A stretch of DNA of 42,039 nucleotides, taken from positions 1 through 42,039 of the forward strand of contig JAODMS010000023.1 in NCBI GenBank assembly GCA_025464925.1, given 5' to 3'. The notes beneath the pieces were generated by a model, which was given only the letters and a program-made list of their open reading frames with translations, made no database searches and was not told where the DNA came from. How positions within the stretch are numbered: position 1 is the first letter of the stretch; each line of letters begins with the position of its first letter. A program made the position numbers and the translations under genes. Below are positions 34,379 through 42,039 of the stretch, in pieces. Source of the DNA: Arthrobacter sp. Lineage in GTDB: Bacteria > Actinomycetota > Actinomycetes > Actinomycetales > Micrococcaceae.

Positions 34379-34767
34379 CTGGAGCGTGGCGGCCCTAGCC
34401 GGCCAAACCAGCTCGTCGGGACCAGTCCGAGGCGAAGACCGGGCGGGATGTCATCGTGAAGCCCCGGCAGGACGTCCGCGCTTCCCCAACCCCCTCCCTG
34501 GCCTTGGAGTGGTCTCGGAGTGGAACCGGCCGGTGATCTTCCGCAGGTTAGGGCCGCTCACGAGGTAAACGAGGTGTCCGACCGCTAGCTGATGCGCGAC
34601 GGGTGTCGCGCCGCCCCGGTCGACACCGCCGACAAGGCGAACAGCGACCGCTGCCGCGACCGCGCCGACGACGGAGAATCAGACGTACCGCGCGATGCTG
34701 CTTAGATAGAGCCAAGCGATGCCGACGGAGACTGCGAAGGCGGCCCTGCGCAACAGATGGAGACACC
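34379..34767. other. Gap upstream of the UvrA paralogue, possible gene relic
   Basis: This 389-bp stretch has no intact recognised gene. On the minus strand one frame reads like a membrane protein with coding-type third bases (AAFAVSVGIAWLYLSSIARYV, then after one TGA, FSVVGAVAAAVAVRLVGG and GATPVAHQLAVGHLVYLVSGP). It spans about 34560-34765, suggesting a decayed gene. The plus-strand promoter of the UvrA paralogue must lie here as well. Confidence 0.35.
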
Positions 34768-37158
<2,391 letters not shown>

Positions 37159-37220
37159 CCGAGGCACTCGCGGAGGCCGTGAGGCGAGTCCTCTCAGCTG
37201 TTCTCGACGTGGTTACGGTG

Positions 37221-37248
37221 AACGCCGATAATCGACATTATGACAAGT
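37221..37248 (+). other. dif-like chromosome dimer resolution site (XerC/XerD target)
   Basis: The 28 bp split as the classic XerC arm, centre and XerD arm: AACGCCGATAA, then TCGACA, then TTATGACAAGT. The core arms GATAA and TTATG, the 6-bp centre and the closing CAAGT match the actinobacterial dif consensus as I remember it, with about three mismatches (the two leading T replaced by A, and one A for T in the right arm). One dif normally occurs per chromosome, in the terminus region opposite oriC. It is intergenic, after the UvrA paralogue. Sequence character changes immediately to the right. Confidence 0.78.
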
Positions 37249-37295
37249 ACGGGGAGGGAGCGGCCCGAGCCGGCCCTGTGGCGCCAGCGTCGCTG

Positions 37296-38168
37296 CTACA
37301 GGTCGCGCAGCGCGGGGACGGCCTTCGCGGCCAGCTCCCCCACCCACCGCTCCGGGTCGTCGCCCGGCGGGCTCACCCACACCCGCGAGATGCCCAGCGC
37401 CGCGTAGGACTCCATCGTGGACAGGAAGCCCGACACGTCGGCCAGCGCGTCACCGCCGGCCCAGATGATCGTGCGCCGCACGGTGGCGGGGTCGCGGCCC
37501 TCGGCCTCACAGTGCCCGTCGAGCACCCGCAGCTTGTGCTCGACCACGCCCCGGTCCATGGCGAACAGGTTGCACGCGTCGGCGTAGCGGGCGACGAAGC
37601 GGAGCGTCTTCTGCTCCCCCATGCCCCCGATCAGGATCGGCGGCCGCGGCTGCCGGATCGGCCGGGGGTTGCAGATAGTCTCGGCGAGGCGGTAGTGCTT
37701 CCCCTCGTACGGGCCGTCGTTGTCGCTCCACATCTGGCGGCAGATCTGCAGCGCCTCCTCCAGGCGCTCGAACCGCTCCGCCACCGGCGGGAACGGCACG
37801 CCCAGGGCCCGGTGCTCCCGCTCGTACCAGGCGGCGCCGATCCCGAGCATCGCCCGGCCCCCGGAGAGCACGTCGAGCGTGGCCACGATCTTCGCCAGCA
37901 GGCCCGGGTACCGGTAGGTGACCCCCGTGACCAGCAGGCCGAGGTCCATGCGCTCGGTCTGGCCCGCCAGGAACCCGAGCGAGGTGTAGCCCTCGAGCAT
38001 CGGGTCGAAGGAGGTCGCGAGGCTCTCCATCTGGAAGTGGTGGTCCATCAACGTGAACGTGCTGCAGCCGCCCTGCTCCGCCGCGCGGGCTGTCGCGGCC
38101 AGCGTCGGGGCCAGGGCCGCCGGCCCGCCCGGCAGCGTGAAGTTCGGGAAGTGGATCGCCAGGTCCAT
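37296..38168 (-). CDS. LLM-class F420-dependent oxidoreductase
   Basis: The 290-residue TIM-barrel protein is of the luciferase-like monooxygenase family, in the branch that uses coenzyme F420. Its start MDLAIHFPNFTLPGG, the segment GLLVTGVTYRYPGLLAKIVATLDVLSGGRAMLGIGAAWYE (about 100-139) and PILIGGMGEQKTLRFVARYAD are typical. It would transfer hydride between F420 and an unknown substrate. GC content rises sharply in this gene compared with the UvrA paralogue to its left. F420 use is inferred from the family; FMN-dependent members exist. The ATG at 38168 is the conserved N-terminus. Confidence 0.9.
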   Translation of the reverse strand: MDLAIHFPNFTLPGGPAALAPTLAATARAAEQGGCSTFTLMDHHFQMESLATSFDPMLEGYTSLGFLAGQTERMDLGLLVTGVTYRYPGLLAKIVATLDVLSGGRAMLGIGAAWYEREHRALGVPFPPVAERFERLEEALQICRQMWSDNDGPYEGKHYRLAETICNPRPIRQPRPPILIGGMGEQKTLRFVARYADACNLFAMDRGVVEHKLRVLDGHCEAEGRDPATVRRTIIWAGGDALADVSGFLSTMESYAALGISRVWVSPPGDDPERWVGELAAKAVPALRDL

Positions 38169-38236
38169 GGCTCGACCCTAGGCCTCCCCTGGCCTTTCGT
38201 GCACCCGCTGCGACCGGGGCGCCGACGCCGCCCGGA

Positions 38237-38587
38237 TCAGCCCCGCATCGCCCGCAGGGTCAGGACGCCGGCCGCGGCACCGCCGAGGGCCGCGCCGGCG
38301 CCGGCCAGCGCCGGAAGGGGCGCGGCGCCCCGACGGGCGGCCTGCGCCAGGAACGCCGCGTCCGCCGCATCGCAGAAGAGCCCGGCGACGAGCCAGCGCG
38401 TCACGTCCCCGCGGCCGGCCGTCAGCACCCCGGCCCCGAGGGCGGCGTCGCGGGCGCCCGCCATGCGGACGCCCCAGGCCACGGCCGCGGCGGACCGCCG
38501 GTCGGTGCCCAGCAGTTGCAGCAGCGGCTGCGCACCGGCCACGAGGCCCAGGCCGAGCCCCAGGCGCGCGGCGCCCAGCAGGCGCAC
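38237..38587 (-). CDS. DUF4267-like small membrane protein
   Basis: Read from a GTG at 38587 (VRLLGAARLGLGLGLVAGAQPLLQLLG), the protein has 116 residues and four hydrophobic helices rich in Ala and Gly. GVRMAGARDAALGAGVLTA and WLVAGLFCDAADAAFLA give the pattern of DUF4267 proteins, whose function is unknown. The frame continues upstream to 38839 but that part looks non-coding, and no clear Shine-Dalgarno decides the start. It is divergent from rbpA. The 253 bp between them should carry the rbpA promoter. Confidence 0.62.
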   Translation of the reverse strand: MRLLGAARLGLGLGLVAGAQPLLQLLGTDRRSAAAVAWGVRMAGARDAALGAGVLTAGRGDVTRWLVAGLFCDAADAAFLAQAARRGAAPLPALAGAGAALGGAAAGVLTLRAMRG

Positions 38588-38840
38588 GGCTGTCGAGCCG
38601 TGAGAGATGCCTGGACCAGGGTCAATCCGGGCAGATTCGGGGAACCATGCCCGTGAAGCCCGACGCTGCAGTCGAGGGTGGACGGTCACCGATACCTCAC
38701 TCGCACGAAGAAGTGCGGCGTCGCAGTGCGGACGCGCGGGAACGAATCGGCCCGCGGACGCGTTGCGACACACGACATCCCGGTGACGGTACCTTGGCGA
38801 GCAGCTGCTAGCCCTGACCACCGGTTCAAGGAGGTTCATG

Positions 38841-39185
38841 ATGGGTGATCGCGTGCTGCGAGGCAGTCGGCTCGGCGCCGTGTCCTACGAGAGCGAACTG
38901 GCGACGGAACTCGCTCCCCGTCAGAAGGCATCGTACGACTGCCCGCGGGGCCATGTCTTCCAGGTTCCCTTCGCCGCTGAGGCCGAGGTGCCGGCGCTCT
39001 GGGAGTGCCCGCGCTGCGGCGCCCCCTCACTGCGTACCGACACGGAGCTGCCGGAGCCGAAGAAGGTGAAGCCGGCCCGGACGCACTGGGACATGCTCAT
39101 GGAGCGGCGCACGGAGGCCGACCTCGAAGAGGTCCTGGCCGAGCGGCTGGCGTTCCTGCGCGGCGAGACCCGCAAGAGCGCCTGA
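38841..39185 (+). CDS. rbpA: RNA polymerase-binding protein RbpA
   Basis: The 114-residue protein binds RNA polymerase and the principal sigma factor and stabilises the promoter open complex in Actinobacteria. It has the N-terminal RVLRGSRLGAVSYE tail, the zinc-binding core (CPRGH and CPRC, about residues 33-57), the basic linker PEPKKVKPARTHWDML and the sigma-interaction helix ERRTEADLEEVLAERLAFL. AAGGAGG lies 6 bases before the ATG at 38841; a preceding in-frame ATG at 38838 is too close. From memory, Micrococcaceae RbpA lacks this cysteine pattern, and the version here looks more like Geodermatophilaceae or Streptomyces RbpA. Confidence 0.94.
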   Translation: MGDRVLRGSRLGAVSYESELATELAPRQKASYDCPRGHVFQVPFAAEAEVPALWECPRCGAPSLRTDTELPEPKKVKPARTHWDMLMERRTEADLEEVLAERLAFLRGETRKSA

Positions 39186-39190
39186 CCGGT

Positions 39191-39205
39191 CCCGGCGGCG
39201 CCGGG
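39191..39205 (+). terminator. Short hairpin just after rbpA
   Basis: CCCGGC and GCCGGG around GGC form a 6-bp stem starting 5 bases past the rbpA stop, followed by TTCC. It is a plausible terminator but short. Confidence 0.45.
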
Positions 39206-39233
39206 TTCCAGGAGTTTCCGGGAGCGGCGGTCC

Positions 39234-39250
39234 CACCCTCGACGAGGGTG
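39234..39250. terminator. Hairpin between convergent rbpA and fxsA-like genes
   Basis: CACCCTC (39234-39240) and GAGGGTG (39244-39250) form a perfect 7-bp stem with loop GAC, 36 bp from the end of the FxsA-like gene. It could terminate either strand. Confidence 0.5.
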
Positions 39251-39286
39251 CGGATCGCCGCTCTGCTGCTGTCCGGGGAGCCCGGT

Positions 39287-39796
39287 TCAGCGATCCGCCG
39301 GCGGCACCTGGCGGGGCGGCCGGGGCCCCTCGTCCGCGTCGCGTTCGCTCAGCACCTCGCCCTCGATGACGGTGCCCGCGCCGGACGGGCGACCCATCCG
39401 CCAGGCCGGGCCGCCGCTGACCCAGGAGCCCTCGGCGAGCCGCCCGGACAGCCGGGTGCGCCGGGCGACCGCGGCCGTGACGGGCGGGATCAGCAGCACG
39501 GCGCCCAGCGCCGCCGTGACGAAGCCGGGTAGCGTCACCAGCCCCGCCGCCAGCACGGTGATGGCACCCCGCCCCATCACCTCGGAGGGGTCGCCCCCGC
39601 CCCGCAACGCGGCGCGTGTGCGCAGCCCGGTCCGCCGCAGGAGCCGGCTGCCGACGACGCCGATCGCGGCCAGCAGCAGCACGGTGACGGCGGCGCCGAG
39701 CTGGTGGGCCACGAGTACCGCCACGTACCCCTCGACGACCACGTAGACGGCCGCCGCGGCCAGGACTTTGCGCACCATGGGTCGATGGTCCCTCAT
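39287..39796 (-). CDS. FxsA family membrane protein
   Basis: The 169-residue protein contains the FxsA core: two N-terminal helices (VLAAAAVYVVVEGYVAVLVAHQLG, AAVTVLLLAAIGVVGSRLL), a short loop RTGLRTRAALRGG, and the characteristic GAITVLAAGLVTLPGFVTAALGAVLLIPP. A basic, proline-rich cytosolic tail follows. FxsA was found through phage-exclusion effects in E. coli; its cellular role is unclear. It is usually next to rbpA, ppm1 and lnt in Actinobacteria, as here. Start at 39796; an in-frame ATG at 39778 is an alternative. Confidence 0.88.
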   Translation of the reverse strand: MRDHRPMVRKVLAAAAVYVVVEGYVAVLVAHQLGAAVTVLLLAAIGVVGSRLLRRTGLRTRAALRGGGDPSEVMGRGAITVLAAGLVTLPGFVTAALGAVLLIPPVTAAVARRTRLSGRLAEGSWVSGGPAWRMGRPSGAGTVIEGEVLSERDADEGPRPPRQVPPADR

Positions 39797-39842
39797 CTGC
39801 TGCCTGGAGGTCCCGACCGGGTCCGCTGGGAATCTGCCGTGC

Positions 39843-40604
39843 TCAGCCTGGGTCGAGCGCCAGGGTGGACACGCGGCCCGTCGCGCGGCGCCTGCGCCCG
39901 GAGCGCAGCGCCCACCAGGTGACCCGCCAGAGGGCCTCGACGACGATGGCCTGCGACATCTTCGACTCGCCCAGCTCGCGTTCGACGAACGTGATGGGCA
40001 CCTCGGCCAGCCGGAAGCCGGACCGCCAGGCGCGCCAGGCGAGATCCACCTGGAAGCAGTAGCCCTGGGAAACCACGCCGCCGAGGGCGAGCGCTGTCAG
40101 CACCTCGGCGCGGTAGGCGCGGTAGCCGCCCGTCGCGTCGTGCAGCGGCAGCCCCAGCGCCAGCCGGACGTAGCTGTTGCCCGCGCGCGACAGCAGCAGC
40201 CGCCGGCGGGGCCAGTTCCGGACGTGGCCGCCCGGCACGTACCGGGTACCGAGCGCGAGGTCGGCTGCGTCCGGCCCCTCGAGGGCGGCGAGCAGCCGGG
40301 GCAGCTCCTCGGGCTGGTGCGAACCGTCCGCGTCCATCTCGACCACGGCCTCGTAACCGCGGTCGAGCGCCCACCGGAAGCCGGCGACGTAGGCGGCTCC
40401 CAGCCCGGCCTTCGAGGTGCGCTGCAGGAGGTTCACCTGCGGGTCGGCGGCCGCCGCCGCCGCGGCCCACTCCCCCGTGCCGTCGGGGCTGCCGTCGTCC
40501 ACGATGAGGACATCCGCCTCGGGCACGGCAGCGCGCAGCCGGGCCAACGTGTCCGGGAGGGTGAGCCGCTCGTTGTACGTGGGGATGCAGACGCAGACGC
40601 GCAC
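39843..40604 (-). CDS. ppm1: Polyprenol-phosphate mannosyltransferase (GT2)
   Basis: The 253-residue family-2 glycosyltransferase makes polyprenyl-phosphate-mannose from GDP-mannose, the donor for lipoglycan and glycoprotein mannosylation outside the membrane. It opens CVCIPTYNERLTLPDTL, with the nucleotide-binding VDDGSPDGT (about 35-43) and the metal-binding DAD of VEMDADGSHQPEEL (about 89-93). The acceptor-site GTRYVPGG and the late QVDLAWRAWRSGFRLAEVPI follow. It is the soluble Dpm1-type domain without fused Lnt. GGAG lies 5 bases before the GTG at 40604. It follows lnt on the same strand by 96 bp, as in the mycobacterial lnt-ppm1 arrangement. Confidence 0.92.
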   Translation of the reverse strand: MRVCVCIPTYNERLTLPDTLARLRAAVPEADVLIVDDGSPDGTGEWAAAAAAADPQVNLLQRTSKAGLGAAYVAGFRWALDRGYEAVVEMDADGSHQPEELPRLLAALEGPDAADLALGTRYVPGGHVRNWPRRRLLLSRAGNSYVRLALGLPLHDATGGYRAYRAEVLTALALGGVVSQGYCFQVDLAWRAWRSGFRLAEVPITFVERELGESKMSQAIVVEALWRVTWWALRSGRRRRATGRVSTLALDPG

Positions 40605-40700
40605 CCGAGCTCCATCCTGCTGCCGTGGGCGGTGGCCCGAATTGCCACCGCTCCCCCGTGGCGGGCGTCCGCCGGGCCGGCGACCGTCAGCCGGAAGACC

Positions 40701-42039
40701 TCATCTTGCCGTACGCCGCTGCGCCCGCCCCGCGAGGCGCGCGAAGCGGCGTCCCGCCGGCAGCAGCGTGAGCGCGGCGCCCACCACCACGGCCACCAGT
40801 TCGGGCCACGCCCCTACCCGGTCCGCCAGGGTGCGGTGGCCCGGGGCGGCCGCCCGGACGGTGGCGACCAGGCTCGCGGCGGTGAAGACCTGCGTCTGCT
40901 GCCGGACGGTGCCGTCGGGGCCGATGATCGCGCTGATGCCCGAGGTGGCCACGACGATCACGGGCATGCCGTGCTCGACCGCGCGCAGCCGCCCCATCTG
41001 CAGCTGCTGCTCGCTCATGGTCCGGCCGTAGGTGGCGTTGTTGGTCTGCACCACGATCACCTGGCCGCCCTGGCGCACGCTGTCCCGGACGACCCCGTCG
41101 TAGGCGACCTCGTAGCAGATGACGTCCGCGACCCGGACCGGCCCCATGTCGATCGACCGGGACGAGGTGCCGGGGACGAAGTCGTCCGGCAGGTAGGTGC
41201 GGAACCGCCCCACGAGCCGGGTGAGCAGCGGTCGGAACGGCAGGTACTCGCCGAACGGCACCAGGTGCTGCTTGGTGTAGCTCTGGCCCCGGTAGCCGTC
41301 GGGCCCCCAGAGCAGGCCCTGGTTGCGCAGCGTCCCCGGCCGGGGCCCGGTGACCACCGCGCCCACCAGGATGTCGCGCCCGATGGTTGCGGCGGCCGCC
41401 GACAGCTCGGTGCCGGCCTCCGGGTCGGCGAAGGGGTCGAGGTCGCTGGCGTTCTCGGGCCACACGACGATGTCCGGCTGCGGCCGGCGGCCGGCGGCGA
41501 TGGCAGCGGCCAGCTGCTGCGTCTCCCGGACGTGGTTGTGCAGCACCGCCTCCCGCTGGCTGAACGCGTCCAGCCCGAGGCGGGGGACGTTGCCCTGGAC
41601 GGCCGCCACGGTCACGTCGCGACCGCTGGGGCCGGGGGTCGGCAGCAGCGGCACGCCGCCGACGACGATCGCGGCCGCCACGAAGGGCACCACTGCGCCC
41701 GCGAGCGCCGTACGCGGCCCGGCCTCCCCCCGGCGGCCCCAGGCCCGCGCCACCGCGACCGCCCCGCAGGCGAGCAGGCCGCCCACGACGGCGACGAGGA
41801 AGGTCACGGCGGGGACGCCTGCGACGACCACGGCATCCCGCAGCGGTGAGGACGCCTGGCTGAAGGCCAGCCGCCCCCACGGGAAGCCACCGAAGGGCTC
41901 GCGGCCACGGATGGCCTCCGACAGCACCCACGCGCAGCCGCAGCCCGCAGCGGTCGCCGGCCAGCGGCGGAACCGCTGGGCTACGGCCGACGCGGGCGCG
42001 GCGATCGCGACCAGCGGCACCTGCGTCGCCGCGAGGGCC
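40701..42039 (-). CDS. lnt: Apolipoprotein N-acyltransferase, 5' end beyond the window
   Basis: Lnt adds the third acyl chain to the N-terminal Cys of lipoproteins at the outer face of the cytoplasmic membrane. The visible part, about 446 residues, holds several membrane helices and then the nitrilase-like catalytic domain with its Glu-Lys-Cys triad: Glu in VWPENASD, Lys in YTKQHLVPFGEYLPF, Cys in DVICYEVAYD. A last helix (LVAVVVGAALTLLP) precedes the C-terminus. The frame is open through the window edge, so the N-terminal helices are missing; the GTG at 42020 is probably internal. It heads the lnt-ppm1 pair on the minus strand. Confidence 0.93.
   Translation of the reverse strand, partial: ALAATQVPLVAIAAPASAVAQRFRRWPATAAGCGCAWVLSEAIRGREPFGGFPWGRLAFSQASSPLRDAVVVAGVPAVTFLVAVVGGLLACGAVAVARAWGRRGEAGPRTALAGAVVPFVAAAIVVGGVPLLPTPGPSGRDVTVAAVQGNVPRLGLDAFSQREAVLHNHVRETQQLAAAIAAGRRPQPDIVVWPENASDLDPFADPEAGTELSAAAATIGRDILVGAVVTGPRPGTLRNQGLLWGPDGYRGQSYTKQHLVPFGEYLPFRPLLTRLVGRFRTYLPDDFVPGTSSRSIDMGPVRVADVICYEVAYDGVVRDSVRQGGQVIVVQTNNATYGRTMSEQQLQMGRLRAVEHGMPVIVVATSGISAIIGPDGTVRQQTQVFTAASLVATVRAAAPGHRTLADRVGAWPELVAVVVGAALTLLPAGRRFARLAGRAQRRTAR

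Noticed and set aside
34603..34767. N-terminal extension of the UvrA paralogue frame
   Set aside because: The extension is Arg-rich and unlike any UvrA; the ATG at 34768 has a Shine-Dalgarno and leads directly into the first ABC module.
37249..37295. Attachment-site or integrase signature of a mobile element beside dif
   Set aside because: No integrase, transposase, relaxase or second dif copy occurs in the window, so an element cannot be claimed; a far end beyond 42039 remains possible.
39768..41849. A plus-strand open frame of about 690 codons opposite ppm1 and lnt
   Set aside because: It is low-complexity, rich in Arg, Gly, Pro and His, and lies antisense to two well-supported genes. Such long antisense frames are expected at about 75% GC.

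Overview
The left 37 kb reads as a chromosome segment of an Arthrobacter/Pseudarthrobacter-like actinobacterium (Micrococcaceae). It has GC-rich coding sequence, many GTG/TTG starts with strong Shine-Dalgarno sites, a trpD / stand-alone Lrp-RAM / DUF3054 neighbourhood, and actinobacterial families such as EF-G2, DUF4193, CmtR and a SigK/RskA-type pair. No rRNA, tRNA, CRISPR array, transposase or integrase was seen. Taxonomy and family names come from recognising the protein sequences, not from a database search.

Layout: 1-5.1 kb holds housekeeping genes (trpD, Lrp-RAM protein, DUF3054 membrane protein, VOC protein, EF-G2-like GTPase). At 5.1-8.2 kb a LacI-type regulator diverges from a Gfo/Idh/MocA dehydrogenase and a hydroxypyruvate-isomerase-like protein, with two near-identical operators between them. 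At 8.2-10.6 kb an ECF sigma factor and its membrane anti-sigma factor lie beside a secreted DUF4397 protein. At 10.9-14.4 kb there is an APC permease behind a hairpin-rich leader, small unknown proteins and a lipoprotein. At 14.4-18.1 kb lies a copper locus: a CsoR-type palindrome, a CopZ-like remnant, a heavily damaged copper P-type ATPase pseudogene, and intact DUF6153 and DUF305 genes. At 18.2-19.4 kb there is a CDF-type metal exporter with a CmtR Cd/Pb sensor. YnfA and a second APC permease follow to 21.2 kb. At 21.4-28.3 kb is a likely potassium module: TrkH, a large APC-type permease with a cytosolic tail, KdpE and KdpD, without kdpFABC. At 28.5-34.4 kb come a small unknown gene, DUF4193, GlsB-type membrane protein, AI-2E family protein, an SDR, SelO and a small basic protein. 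At 34.8-37.2 kb is a UvrA paralogue.

At 37221-37248 there is a 28-bp sequence with the architecture of a chromosome-dimer resolution site (dif). The DNA to its right (37.3-42.0 kb) looks different: hand-counted lines are about 75-78% GC, and it carries an F420-type LLM oxidoreductase, a small membrane protein, RbpA of the cysteine-containing type, FxsA, polyprenol-phosphate mannosyltransferase and Lnt. These look more like Geodermatophilaceae-type actinobacteria than Micrococcaceae. The window therefore either spans a dif-associated insertion of foreign DNA or is a chimeric assembly joined at a conserved dif site.

The observations most worth following are the dif/lineage junction, the decayed copper operon that kept its operator and accessory genes, and the KdpDE-TrkH-permease module with a tandem-repeat element between its two halves.
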